NCBI RefSeq assembly: GCF_003336225.1
Contig: NZ_QPID01000014.1
Span: 1 to 64,000, forward strand
From: Corallincola holothuriorum
GTDB lineage: Bacteria > Pseudomonadota > Gammaproteobacteria > Enterobacterales > Neiellaceae
Length of the DNA stretch: 64,000 nucleotides
Reading direction: 5' to 3'
How positions within the stretch are numbered: the stretch's first letter is position 1; every line of letters begins with the position of its first letter. Below the pieces are notes generated by a model that had not been told where the DNA came from, did not search any database, and saw only the letters and a program-made list of their open reading frames with translations. The translations under genes were made by a program, and so were the position numbers. Below are positions 1-8,558 of the stretch, piece by piece.

Positions 1-140
1 TCAACTTGCTCAACGACTAACAATTTAAAGGCTAGTGAATAATCGCACTGAGTGCGCTTTCTTTTTGAAGGGATTGGCTTTTCCATAATAGGTCTCCAAT
101 GTGTAAACCTATTTCAGGACGGGACAATCTGCTAATTAAA

Positions 141-165
141 AAAGGCGCCTCATATCGGCGCCTTT
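141..165. terminator. bidirectional Rho-independent terminator
   Basis: A 9-bp stem (141-149 with 157-165) is flanked by A-runs on the left and T-runs on the right. It lies just downstream of the minus-strand exported-protein gene that ends at 195, and can also stop transcription entering from the left edge. Nothing else is recognisable in 1-194. Confidence 0.8.
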
Positions 166-194
166 TAACTATGCAATCGTTTTGCTTACATGGC

Positions 195-935
195 TTAACG
201 ACGTCTAAACTTCAAACCTGCCAGACCTAACAAGCAAAGTGCGTATATTAGGGTGGTGGAAGGAGTCGGTACGTCTATAGACAGTAACACGACCATATCA
301 TCAGCATCTTTATCTGGACCTGCCCCTGTATCATTTAAAAATACAAAAACGTGCTCCCAGTTGTTGTACTTAAATACGTCAGATACCAGGAAGTTAGGAC
401 CGATTCCGGTTTCATCCGCAGAATTTGCACCGTTTGATACGGACTTGCCAGTATTCGTAACGTAAAACGCGAAGTCTAGATAGCCATCAGGTTGGCTATC
501 CGGGGGATCAATCTCTGACTGTTCACCAGACTTAGCTGTTTTGTTACTGAAGACTTGGTCACCACCAAGCAGGAAGTCATAAAGCTGATTATCGAAGCTC
601 GCATCAGTGCCGAGGAAAGTGGCAACATATTTGTTCACAGAGCTGCCGCTGTACATTACGTTAGCACCACTCCAAACTTTTAACGCGCCCAAGCCTAGAC
701 CAAACCCAGCTGTTTTTAAGGTTGTTTGATCAAGACTGCCATCCAAAACACCGAGCAGATTACCGCCGCCGACATTTGTTCTGGGGTTAAAAAGACCTGT
801 ACCTTTGCTGGTTACCCAATCACCAACAGAGACTGCTACATCGGCACCCGCGGTATCCAAAGCCAGTACTGCTGATTTCGCTGGAATCGAAAATACGGTG
901 AGTGATAACAGTATTAGGCTAATGAAGTACTTCAT
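195..935 (-). CDS. PEP-CTERM-like exported protein
   Basis: This 246-residue protein has a Sec signal peptide (about residues 1-21, cleavage after SIPAKSA). Its last 25 residues carry a PTPSTT motif, a hydrophobic segment and a terminal FRRR. That is the layout of PEP-CTERM sorting signals, recognised by exosortase in exopolysaccharide-producing Gram-negatives, although the usual Pro-Glu-Pro is Pro-Thr-Pro here. The body is rich in Gly, Asp, Asn and Ser, with several short beta-prone stretches, and matches no enzyme I know. It stands alone with its own terminator. The tripartite tail is visible; exosortase-dependent sorting is inferred, and no exosortase gene is in the window. Confidence 0.7.
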   Translation of the reverse strand: MKYFISLILLSLTVFSIPAKSAVLALDTAGADVAVSVGDWVTSKGTGLFNPRTNVGGGNLLGVLDGSLDQTTLKTAGFGLGLGALKVWSGANVMYSGSSVNKYVATFLGTDASFDNQLYDFLLGGDQVFSNKTAKSGEQSEIDPPDSQPDGYLDFAFYVTNTGKSVSNGANSADETGIGPNFLVSDVFKYNNWEHVFVFLNDTGAGPDKDADDMVVLLSIDVPTPSTTLIYALCLLGLAGLKFRRR

Positions 936-1108
936 ATTTGCTCCTTAGTTAATCCATTTACAGGGGTAGCGTCCTTACTACGTTAAAACTACCTCTACGA
1001 TTAAGTAATGAGCATAACTTGTGCCAACCTATAAAGATCATACTTATCAGTTGGTTGGGAAGGAAGGAGGAAAGCACCGAGCTGTTTTTGTCAAAAAAGG
1101 TGACGCTT

Positions 1109-1987
1109 TTAGAATTCAAGCAATTTACGTCGTTTTTCTAATAACTCTTCAATCATCGGTGCCAATATCAGCTCCATGGCAAAACTCATTTTGCCGCCGG
1201 GTACCACTAAGGTATTGAGTCGAGACATAAATGCACCGTCAATCATCTGCAAGCAGTAGGGAAAGTCGACTTTACTGGCATCATCAAAGCGGATCACGAC
1301 AAAGCTTTCATCTAGGCTGGGGATATCAGATGCTGAGAATGGGTTGGAGGTATCAACGGTTGGTACACGCTGGAAGTTAACGTGGGTACGGGAGAACTGC
1401 GGCGTAATAAAGTTAACGTAATCTTCCATAGAACGCAGGATTGATTGGGTGACAGCTTCCCGAGAGTGACCTCGTTCTCCTGTGTCCCTGATGATCTTCT
1501 GGATCCATTCTAGATTTACAATCGGTACCATGCCGATCAGTAGGTCAACGTGTTCCGCAACATTGTTCTCTTCGGTGACAATACCGCCATGTAGGCCTTC
1601 ATAAAACAGTACATCAGTGTTGTCCGGCAACTCCTGCCAGGGTGTAAAAGTACCTGGCATTTGATTAAACGGCACCGCTTCATCGAAAGTGTGTAGATAA
1701 CGACGATAACGTCCGCCGCCACTTTCACCATATATCTTGAAGAAATTTTCCAGTAAACCAAAGTCATTAGCCTTGGGGCCAAAGTAGCTGATGTGTTTGC
1801 CCTGCTCTTGTGCTTTGCGGATGGCGACATCCATCTCGGGGCGAGAATAACGGTGAAAAGCATCCCCTTGCACCAAGGCTGCCGTCACTTTTTTGTGGCG
1901 GAAGATATGTTCAAACGCGGTGCTGGTGGTTGTGGTACCCGCACCGGAAGAACCAGTGATAGCAATGATGGGATGTTTAGCCGACAT
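1109..1987 (-). CDS. prkB: phosphoribulokinase-family protein PrkB
   Basis: This is a 292-residue P-loop kinase with Walker A GSSGAGTT at residues 12-19, in the length range of bacterial phosphoribulokinase (ATP + ribulose 5-phosphate to ribulose 1,5-bisphosphate). Homologues occur in many heterotrophic gammaproteobacteria that lack RuBisCO, where the physiological role is unclear; no RuBisCO or Calvin gene is seen here. The start at 1987 has an AAGG-type ribosome site about 8 nt upstream. It lies downstream of yheT-yheU on the same strand, the E. coli order, which supports the assignment. The family is secure; the in vivo reaction is not. Confidence 0.9.
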   Translation of the reverse strand: MSAKHPIIAITGSSGAGTTTTSTAFEHIFRHKKVTAALVQGDAFHRYSRPEMDVAIRKAQEQGKHISYFGPKANDFGLLENFFKIYGESGGGRYRRYLHTFDEAVPFNQMPGTFTPWQELPDNTDVLFYEGLHGGIVTEENNVAEHVDLLIGMVPIVNLEWIQKIIRDTGERGHSREAVTQSILRSMEDYVNFITPQFSRTHVNFQRVPTVDTSNPFSASDIPSLDESFVVIRFDDASKVDFPYCLQMIDGAFMSRLNTLVVPGGKMSFAMELILAPMIEELLEKRRKLLEF

Positions 1988-2058
1988 GCAGTTAACCTTT
2001 CATATATAGAACACTAGTTATCGCAACCTAACCTCACGGGGTCAACCCCGCTGATGAA

Positions 2059-2328
2059 TTAGCTTGAGCTGTCTTCGTTAAATGCTTGCGTTGTAGAGGC
2101 CTCTTGCTGCAGTTGTTGCCATGATTGTTTTGACATCAGATTAATTGTTTCATGCAGTTCTGACCATACCAATAAGAGATCGCCATGCTGTAACTGTTGC
2201 ATAAGCTGTTCGACTTTATGTTGCAAAGGCACCTCATCAATTCCGTAGTCCGTCCCCTCTCGCAGTGCATAGCTTTCGAGGATGCTTTCCAGAGTGTTTG
2301 GAGCGAGCTGCTGATAAGGAATGATCAT
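2059..2328 (-). CDS. yheU: YheU family protein (UPF0270)
   Basis: This 89-residue acidic protein begins MIIPYQQL, which is characteristic of the YheU/UPF0270 family of unknown function. Its ATG overlaps the TGA of yheT (ATGA at 2325-2328), so the two are probably translationally coupled. The C-terminal 20 residues are polar (TTQAFNEDSSS) and less conserved. The placement between yheT and prkB is the same as in E. coli. No function can be assigned. Confidence 0.88.
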   Translation of the reverse strand: MIIPYQQLAPNTLESILESYALREGTDYGIDEVPLQHKVEQLMQQLQHGDLLLVWSELHETINLMSKQSWQQLQQEASTTQAFNEDSSS

Positions 2329-3308
2329 TGTGTTTCCAATTGACTATGAAAAAATTGCGGTACCCGCCGTTCTAACCAGTAACTTGGGCGCCAAGGTAAG
2401 CCACCGTCAAGAAAGCCGACATGACCACCATTAGCATACAGTTCATATTGCAAGGAAGGGGGTAATTGTTGCTGCTTCGGGATCACCGCGCTGGTCATAA
2501 ACGGGTCATCCGCGGCATGGATCAATAGGGTTGGGCGCTTGATCTGTGTAATAAATCTGAGACCACTCATGCGTTGATAGTAGTCATCAACCCCGCTAAA
2601 GCCATGCAACGGGGCGGTGATATGCTGGTCAAACTGCCAGAAAGTTCTGAGTTCAGCAATCTGTTGTTGGTTAAGCTCCATCTGCGCCCTAAGTTTGCTG
2701 TTCGTCAATTTTCGTTGCACATTTTTCCGCATTCTCGATAGCAGATGTCGTTGATAAATGCGGGATAGCCCTTGGCCGATACGATCCGCGCAGGCTGCTA
2801 AATCCAAAGGGGGTGAAATAGCGCAGGCGGCGCAGAGGGGCGAGCTCTTTCCCTTTTCACCCTGATAGCGGATCAATACATTCGCACCGAGAGAGTAGCC
2901 AACGGCAAGCAGCGGTGAATCGGGGTGTGCCAGTTGTAGCTTATCTATGAGTGCCGAGATATCGCCGATCTCACCGCTATGGTAGGCGCGAGGTAGGCGA
3001 TTCGGTTCGCCACTGCAACCGCGGAAGTGCATCAGCACGCCTTGCCACCCCTGATGCTTAATCGCTTGCAACATACCTTGGGCGTAGGGGCTGTTCACCG
3101 AGCCCTCCAAGCCATGGAGTAGAACCACAATGGGTTGTTTACTTGCAGTTGTGCGGCTTAGCCAGTCAAGATCGATAAAATCGCCATCTTCCAGCTCCCA
3201 GCGTTCACGCCACGTGTTAACCAGCTTCTTGCGGCGGAGCAGGGTTGGCAAAATAGTTTGCAAGTGGGGATTTTTGAGCCACCACGGGGGGTTAAAGGGT
3301 GCGATCAA
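2325..3308 (-). CDS. yheT: YheT family alpha/beta hydrolase
   Basis: This 327-residue cytoplasmic alpha/beta hydrolase of the YheT/EMB8 family has the oxyanion-loop motif HGLEGS near residue 65, the nucleophile elbow GYSLGAN (Ser near 139), a catalytic Asp in AADDPF near 265 and a His in GGHVGF near 295. The N-terminal PFNPPWWLKNPHLQT block is typical of the family. The substrate is unknown; an esterase is likely. It is the first gene of a yheT-yheU(-prkB) run and is divergent from the GMC oxidoreductase operon. Confidence 0.9.
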   Translation of the reverse strand: MIAPFNPPWWLKNPHLQTILPTLLRRKKLVNTWRERWELEDGDFIDLDWLSRTTASKQPIVVLLHGLEGSVNSPYAQGMLQAIKHQGWQGVLMHFRGCSGEPNRLPRAYHSGEIGDISALIDKLQLAHPDSPLLAVGYSLGANVLIRYQGEKGKSSPLCAACAISPPLDLAACADRIGQGLSRIYQRHLLSRMRKNVQRKLTNSKLRAQMELNQQQIAELRTFWQFDQHITAPLHGFSGVDDYYQRMSGLRFITQIKRPTLLIHAADDPFMTSAVIPKQQQLPPSLQYELYANGGHVGFLDGGLPWRPSYWLERRVPQFFHSQLETQ

Positions 3309-3408
3309 ACGTAGCTCTCCTTGATGACGCTCATTGCATTATACGGCTTTTGAGTTAATCTGAGTAAATGATCTAAACGTTTGTTTGAATTCCTGCTGTG
3401 TGGTGGTG

Positions 3409-3942
3409 ATGGATCAGATATCTAGGCGTCGATTTTTACTGACAATGCTGGGTACCGGAACGGTAGTTGCTTTCGGTTCGGTACTCTATTTCGACCGTGA
3501 CTTGGTCACTCGACGCCATGCTGAACTGTTAGACCCCTATCAAGAAACCGCTTTGCGGGCATTTTTACCTGTCATTCTTAACGGTGTTATTAGTCGGCAA
3601 ACGGATCAGCGTGCTGAGCAGATGGATCACCTGATCAGGCAGATAGAACTTGCTTTGAAGTACCTACCGGAATTCAGCCGCGATCAATTTTTTGAACTGC
3701 TCTCACTCTTGTCTCGGCGTTTAAGTCGCTGGGCACTTGCTGGTCAATGGCAACAGCTCGACCAACTTACCATGGCACAACGTATGACGCTGTTGCAGGA
3801 GTGGCGTCATAGTTTTCTCGATCTGCTACAGCAAGCTTATCAAGGGCTGCGGGAAATTGTTTTGGCTGCTTGGTACGGCGAGCCATCGCACTGGAGCTAT
3901 CTTAATTACCAGAAACCATCATGGGTGGTACCGGGCCGATGA
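3409..3942 (+). CDS. Tat-exported small subunit of a GMC dehydrogenase
   Basis: The gene encodes 177 residues from ATG 3409; the frame is open from TTG 3385, and GTG codons at 3403 and 3406 are alternatives. The N-terminus has twin arginines (SRRRFLLTML) followed by a hydrophobic stretch, a Tat signal. The C-terminal WYGEPSHWSYLNYQKP resembles the gluconate 2-dehydrogenase subunit 3 family, whose members pair with GMC flavoproteins and assist their export. Its TGA overlaps the ATG of the next gene (ATGA at 3939-3942), so the two subunits are coupled. Export through Tat with a co-folded flavoprotein is inferred from the family. Confidence 0.75.
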   Translation: MDQISRRRFLLTMLGTGTVVAFGSVLYFDRDLVTRRHAELLDPYQETALRAFLPVILNGVISRQTDQRAEQMDHLIRQIELALKYLPEFSRDQFFELLSLLSRRLSRWALAGQWQQLDQLTMAQRMTLLQEWRHSFLDLLQQAYQGLREIVLAAWYGEPSHWSYLNYQKPSWVVPGR

Positions 3943-5549
3943 AAGATCCGATGGCAGCAGTGTTAAATGCCGGAGCAAAGCATATCGATGGTGCTTTGCT
4001 GGGTAACGATTTGCAGTTAGAAGCTGACGTTGCTGTCGTGGGTAGTGGTGCCGGTGGTGGTCTTGCTGCAGAGATATTCGCGTTAGCCGGATTGCGGGTC
4101 ATTATCATTGAAGAGGGAGGCCTGCACACTAGCAGCAGTTTCAACATGGAGGAGCGCAGCGCATATCCTCACCTCTATCAAGAGGCGGCAGGGCGCAGAA
4201 CGATGGATGGTGCCATCTCTGTTCTGCAAGGGCGCTGTGTTGGCGGCGGAACCACAGTCAATTGGACCACTTCACTGCGTACTCCTGATAATACGTTGCA
4301 ACACTGGCAGCAAGCATTTGGTCTCAAGGAGCATACCTCCGAAGCGTTAGCGCCGTGGTTTGAGCGTGTCGAACAGCGTCTGCATATACACCCTTGGGCG
4401 GTACCGCCGAATCAAAACAACGCATTATTGGCTCAGGGGTGTGAGCATTTAGGCTGGTCTCATAAGGTGATACCCAGGAATGTGATGGGCTGTGCCAACC
4501 TCGGCTACTGCGGTATGGGCTGTCCGATCAACGCTAAGCAATCGATGTTGGTGACCACATTACCGTCAGCAATGGACAACGGTGCCACCTTGATGAGCCA
4601 TATGCGCGTGGAGCGGTTGGCGCGCGAGCGTGATCGCATATCAACCATTCATTGTCGACCGCTAGATCGGTTTGGAAAGGCGCGGGCAGAAGTTTCAGTA
4701 CAAGTCAGAGCGACGCAAGTGGTGATGGCCGCGGGGGCTATCGGCACGCCAGCGATCATCATGCGCTCCTCGTTGCCTGATCCTTATGGCATGGTGGGTA
4801 AGCGGACATTTTTGCATCCGGTACTGATCAGTGGTGCGCGCTTTAACGAGGCGGTGAATGGGCACAGTGGAGCGCCACAAAGTGTCTATTCAGATCAGTT
4901 TCTTTGGCCGACAGCTGAGGAGATGGGATTCAAGCTGGAAGTCCCGCCATTACACCCAATTTTGATCGCTTCGAAGTTGGTTGGTTTTGGTCAATGGCAT
5001 GCTGATGTCATGGCAGACTTCAATCACCTGCAAGTGACTTTGGCGTTGCTGCGGGATGGTTTTGAGGAGCAAAGCCAGGGCGGTCATGTGGTATTGAGCA
5101 GTGATGGTGCGCCGCGTCTCGATTATCCGCTCAATGACTACCTGTGGAAAAGCGCCCGGAATGCCCTGCTGAGAATGGCTGAACTGCAGTTTGCTGCAGG
5201 GGCGACAGCGGTTCTACCCATGCATGAATCTGCTGAGATGTTTCCCAGTTGGAAAAAGGCACAGCAGGCGATTAAGCAACTAACGATGGCACCGCGTCAG
5301 ACTACCTTGACCTCTGCTCATGTGATGGGGGGGTGCGCGATGGGGAATGATGCAGTGAGCTCGGTGATCGATTCAGATGGTCGCTATCACCGCTTAGATA
5401 ATCTGTGGATCATGGATGGTTCGATGTTCCCGACGAGTTTAGGCGCAAATCCGCAGTTATCTATCTATGCCATGGTGGCAAGAAATGCCACTCGGCTGGC
5501 ACAGCAGATGACAGGGCAGGATCACAGCAGTTGGCCAAACTTGGCTTGA
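3939..5549 (+). CDS. GMC family oxidoreductase (alcohol/sugar dehydrogenase type)
   Basis: This is a 536-residue flavoprotein. The FAD-binding motif GSGAGGGLAAE is near residue 36 with an acidic beta2 end (IIIEEGG). TSAHVMGGCAMG near 460 and SLGANPQLS near 500 carry the His and Asn of the GMC active site. A Cys-rich stretch near 185-205 (MGCANLGYCGMGC) resembles one seen in long-chain alcohol oxidases. The ATG at 3939 overlaps the small-subunit stop; another ATG at 3921 is less likely. It has no signal of its own and probably travels to the periplasm with the Tat subunit. The electron acceptor is unclear because no cytochrome subunit is adjacent. The alcohol or polyol substrate is unknown. 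Confidence 0.87.
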   Translation: MKDPMAAVLNAGAKHIDGALLGNDLQLEADVAVVGSGAGGGLAAEIFALAGLRVIIIEEGGLHTSSSFNMEERSAYPHLYQEAAGRRTMDGAISVLQGRCVGGGTTVNWTTSLRTPDNTLQHWQQAFGLKEHTSEALAPWFERVEQRLHIHPWAVPPNQNNALLAQGCEHLGWSHKVIPRNVMGCANLGYCGMGCPINAKQSMLVTTLPSAMDNGATLMSHMRVERLARERDRISTIHCRPLDRFGKARAEVSVQVRATQVVMAAGAIGTPAIIMRSSLPDPYGMVGKRTFLHPVLISGARFNEAVNGHSGAPQSVYSDQFLWPTAEEMGFKLEVPPLHPILIASKLVGFGQWHADVMADFNHLQVTLALLRDGFEEQSQGGHVVLSSDGAPRLDYPLNDYLWKSARNALLRMAELQFAAGATAVLPMHESAEMFPSWKKAQQAIKQLTMAPRQTTLTSAHVMGGCAMGNDAVSSVIDSDGRYHRLDNLWIMDGSMFPTSLGANPQLSIYAMVARNATRLAQQMTGQDHSSWPNLA

Positions 5550-6001
5550 ATCTCTTCGTCTAATGGGATGTTGAGGTGTAGCAGGTAGTTCCAGAAACTT
5601 TGTTCGGCTCGTGCATTGTTTCTTTGGGCAGGAGCAAGTCTCTTTAGCTGTTCCACTAATATCTGCTGTTCGATGCGCTCCATGGTCAGTTCGCTGTCCA
5701 GTAATTTCTGTTTCAACTGCTCACGTTTATCATCATCCATCCAGGTTGCCGCTTCTGTGGCACGGCGTAACTGGCGGATCATCGCTATATTTTGCTCATG
5801 CCACTCAGCCGCAGCCGTTAACATGGTGTCGATCTCTACAGGTGTTAATTCAATGCCCTGTTCCGCTGCCCAACAGATAAGCAGGAGTAAGTTAACGTTG
5901 AGGCCTTTTTCATCCTGTAGCCATAAGCAAGCGTCTTTTACGTCTGGCTGTTGATAATGGCTGTAAGAGGCCTGCCAAAAACTATCTGCTTCCAGTTCCA
6001 T
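5522..6001 (-). CDS. TIGR02444 family protein (DUF2390)
   Basis: This 159-residue, mostly helical protein has the N-terminal pattern FWQASYSHY...DACLWLQDEKGLNVNLLLLICW that defines the small TIGR02444/DUF2390 family of gammaproteobacteria. It overlaps the 3' end of yheS by 20 bp and so is cotranscribed with it. Its 3' end overlaps the convergent GMC gene by 28 bp. It has no signal peptide or catalytic motif. Its function is unknown; the constant pairing with yheS hints at a translation-related role. Confidence 0.85.
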   Translation of the reverse strand: MELEADSFWQASYSHYQQPDVKDACLWLQDEKGLNVNLLLLICWAAEQGIELTPVEIDTMLTAAAEWHEQNIAMIRQLRRATEAATWMDDDKREQLKQKLLDSELTMERIEQQILVEQLKRLAPAQRNNARAEQSFWNYLLHLNIPLDEEIQAKFGQLL

Positions 6002-7925
6002 CTAATTGTTCCCTAAATTGTTCTGTTTCTTCTTCTAGTTGCTCTTGCAACTCGAGCCATTCCGCTTCGCTTTGTTCCAGTGTCTGCTTATGTTCGGCCT
6101 GTTGCAAAAGCAATTGATTTAGTTCGGCTTTGTTTTCGGCCTCATAAAGTGATGGCTCGGCGAGACGCTGCTCTATTGTTGCCAATGAATCAGTGCTCTT
6201 TTCCATCAATTTTTCTAAGTTTTCTATGCGCTTGCGTGTGGCTTTGGTTTGTTGCCGGAACTCGGCTTCCAATCGCTTCTGTGCTTTTCGATCTATTTTT
6301 ACCGGGGCAGTTTCACTACTGCCTTCAGTACCGTCCAGATCTGAGGCAACCTTGGTGCTGCTCAGTAGCCATTGCTGGTACTCATCCAGATCACCGCTAA
6401 AGTCGGTGACTTGTTGGCTATCAACTAGCACAAACTCATCGCAACATGATTTTAGCAAATGGCGATCGTGGGAGACGATGACGACAGCGCCTTCGAAGGC
6501 TTGCAATGCCATGGTGAGCGCATGGCGCATCTCGAGATCGAGGTGGTTGGTCGGCTCATCCAGTAGCAATAGATTGGGTGCCTGCCATACCAAAATGGCC
6601 AAGGCCAAACGCGCTTTTTCACCACCGGAAAAAGGAGCAACCGGTGCGAGCGCTTGATCACCAATAAAGCCGAAGCGGCCGAGAAAATCTCGCAACACCT
6701 GTTCCCGCTCTTTCGGTGCCAGTCGTTGCAGATGCAGTAGCGGAGAAGCGTGGCTGTCGAGCGCTTCCAATTGGTGCTGGGCAAAGTAACCGAGGCGCAC
6801 GCCTTGATTGACTACTATCCCACCGCTCAATGGTGCTAGCTTGCCCGCCATCAGTTTGATGAGGGTCGATTTACCTGCACCATTATGTCCGAGCAAACCC
6901 AATCGACTGCCTGGCAGTAACATTAAGTTGACGTTGGTCAGCAGCGGCGTGTTGTTATAGCCAATATCAGTTTGATCCAGTGACATTAGTGGGTTGGGCA
7001 TATGGGGTGGCGGTGGAAATTGAAAACTAAACGGCGAGGCTTGATGGGCCGGCAGTAGGTCTTCCATTTTTTCCAGCACTTTAATCCGGCTTTGCGCTTG
7101 TTTCGCCTTGCTGGCTTTGGCCTTGAAGCGGTTGATAAAGCCCTGCAGTTCAGCTCTTTTTTGCTGTTGCCGGTCAAAAGCGATCTGTTTCTGCAACTGT
7201 TGTTCGGCCCGCTGGCGTTCAAACGAGGAGTAATTGCCCGTGTACTGGGTGATCTCGCCATGGGCAATACTGAGGATCCCGCCAATGGTCGCATCGAGAA
7301 AGTCTCGATCGTGTGAGATCAGAATGACACTGCCGGGATAGCGTTGTAGCCAACGCTCAAACCAGATTACGGCATCGAGATCCAAGTGGTTAGTTGGCTC
7401 ATCGAGTAGCAATGCATCAGAAGGCATTAATAGGGCTTGCGCTAGATTCAAGCGCATGCGCCAACCACCAGAAAAATCTGATACTGGCTTCTGCAGTTGG
7501 GCTTCTTCAAATCCCAAGCCAGACATCAGGCGGGCAGCTTCTGCAGGCAGTTGGTAACCATTAATGGTTTCAAACGCGCTGTGCAGCTCTGCTAAGGCGT
7601 GGCCATCTTCAGCGTGCGCCTCTGCCGCCGCTAGGGCATCACATAGGCGTCGATACTCCACATGGCCATCAAGCACATATTCGATCGCTGGTTTCTGCAA
7701 TGCTGGTGTTTCCTGCTTGACGCTGACAATACGCCATTGAGCTGGCACCTGAATATCGCCGGCATCAACGCTGATTTCACCCCTAAGTAGCTGCAACAAA
7801 GAGGATTTACCGCAGCCGTTAGCACCGACTAGGCCAACTTTGTGACCGGGAAACAGAGTGAAACTGGCGTTTTCGAGCAGTAGTTTAGCGCCTTGGCGCA
7901 GCTCTACCTGATTAAGTTGGATCAT
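5982..7925 (-). CDS. yheS: ABC-F family ATPase YheS
   Basis: This 647-residue soluble ABC-F protein has two nucleotide-binding domains. The first has GANGCGKSS near residue 35, an FSGGW signature and LLLDEPTNHLD. The second has GHNGAGKST near 350, an FSGGEKARL signature and a second DEPTNHLD. A charged linker lies between them, and a C-terminal coiled-coil arm covers about 550-640. Members bind the ribosome E site; YheS is one of four E. coli ABC-F proteins and helps stalled or slow translation. It has no transmembrane segments, so it is not a transporter. It is the first gene of an operon with the DUF2390 gene. Confidence 0.95.
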   Translation of the reverse strand: MIQLNQVELRQGAKLLLENASFTLFPGHKVGLVGANGCGKSSLLQLLRGEISVDAGDIQVPAQWRIVSVKQETPALQKPAIEYVLDGHVEYRRLCDALAAAEAHAEDGHALAELHSAFETINGYQLPAEAARLMSGLGFEEAQLQKPVSDFSGGWRMRLNLAQALLMPSDALLLDEPTNHLDLDAVIWFERWLQRYPGSVILISHDRDFLDATIGGILSIAHGEITQYTGNYSSFERQRAEQQLQKQIAFDRQQQKRAELQGFINRFKAKASKAKQAQSRIKVLEKMEDLLPAHQASPFSFQFPPPPHMPNPLMSLDQTDIGYNNTPLLTNVNLMLLPGSRLGLLGHNGAGKSTLIKLMAGKLAPLSGGIVVNQGVRLGYFAQHQLEALDSHASPLLHLQRLAPKEREQVLRDFLGRFGFIGDQALAPVAPFSGGEKARLALAILVWQAPNLLLLDEPTNHLDLEMRHALTMALQAFEGAVVIVSHDRHLLKSCCDEFVLVDSQQVTDFSGDLDEYQQWLLSSTKVASDLDGTEGSSETAPVKIDRKAQKRLEAEFRQQTKATRKRIENLEKLMEKSTDSLATIEQRLAEPSLYEAENKAELNQLLLQQAEHKQTLEQSEAEWLELQEQLEEETEQFREQLDGTGSR

Positions 7926-8044
7926 GACAACAACAGTGCAGGAATAGTGGGGCAGAAGTTTACCTCATGTCGCTTGGCCGCGACAGAGCTGGCAGATCCT
8001 TGCTGGATCGGTACACTGTTGCGCATAAGCCAAGAGGAGTTGAT

Positions 8045-8248
8045 ATGGCGCGACAACGTAAACGATTCATTGCCGGAGCCACCTGCCCGGAGTGTCAGCA
8101 GCAAGACACCATCATGGTTTATTTTGAAGATGATGTAGAGCAGATCGCTTGTGTTGCTTGTGATTATCATGCATTGCGGCCGGAGCAAGGCGAGAGTGGC
8201 GGCCCGGTGGCTGATGATCAACTGATTGGCATATTTAAGCCGGATTGA
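8045..8248 (+). CDS. yheV: YheV family zinc-ribbon protein
   Basis: This is a 67-residue protein with two CxxC pairs (CPEC and CVAC) about 22 residues apart, a predicted zinc ribbon. ATG 8045 is chosen because an AGAGGAG ribosome site lies about 6 nt upstream and the product then begins MARQRKRF as in YheV/DUF2387 proteins; the frame is open further upstream. It is divergent from yheS. In E. coli, yheV is near slyX and kefB, so the context fits, although kefB, kefG and slyD are absent here. The function is unknown. Confidence 0.88.
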   Translation: MARQRKRFIAGATCPECQQQDTIMVYFEDDVEQIACVACDYHALRPEQGESGGPVADDQLIGIFKPD

Positions 8249-8264
8249 TCCAAGGTTCAACAAC

Positions 8265-8292
8265 AAAAAAACCGGCAAACGCCGGTTTTTTA
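8265..8292. terminator. Rho-independent terminator between yheV and slyX
   Basis: A CCGGC/GCCGG stem with a 4-nt loop is extended by an A-run pairing with a T-run. It can end both the plus-strand yheV and the minus-strand slyX transcripts, which converge here. Confidence 0.85.
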
Positions 8293-8315
8293 ATTAATGG
8301 GCAGAGTCTGCGACA

Positions 8316-8534
8316 TTAATAGTGTGGCGGCGGGGTTTCTTCCGCTTCACTGGCGATCTGATGACTTTGCATGCTTTTGAACTTGTCAGCCATCAGCTTC
8401 AGTTGCCGCTCTACTGTACGCAGGGTCTCATCCTGCTTGGCTAAAACTTCACTGAGTTGCTGGATGGTATCTTCCTGAAAAGCGAGTTTGCTTTCCAGTT
8501 CATCAATTCGTATTTCGACGTCTGTCTGACTCAT
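8316..8534 (-). CDS. slyX: SlyX family coiled-coil protein
   Basis: This 72-residue protein is nearly all heptad coiled coil (IDELESKLAFQEDTIQQLSEVL) and ends in the PPPHY tail typical of SlyX. It is cytoplasmic with no known biochemical activity. In E. coli slyX sits beside slyD and fkpA, and fkpA is also close by here with only the WD40 lipoprotein gene between them. Length and tail match the family. Confidence 0.92.
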   Translation of the reverse strand: MSQTDVEIRIDELESKLAFQEDTIQQLSEVLAKQDETLRTVERQLKLMADKFKSMQSHQIASEAEETPPPHY

Positions 8535-8558
8535 CTTGTTACAGCCTGCTGGTGTTAA

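Noticed and set aside
1021-1218. 65-codon plus-strand frame near the prkB end
   Set aside because: It begins at a GTG without a ribosome site and its second half is antisense to prkB; the product shows no motif.
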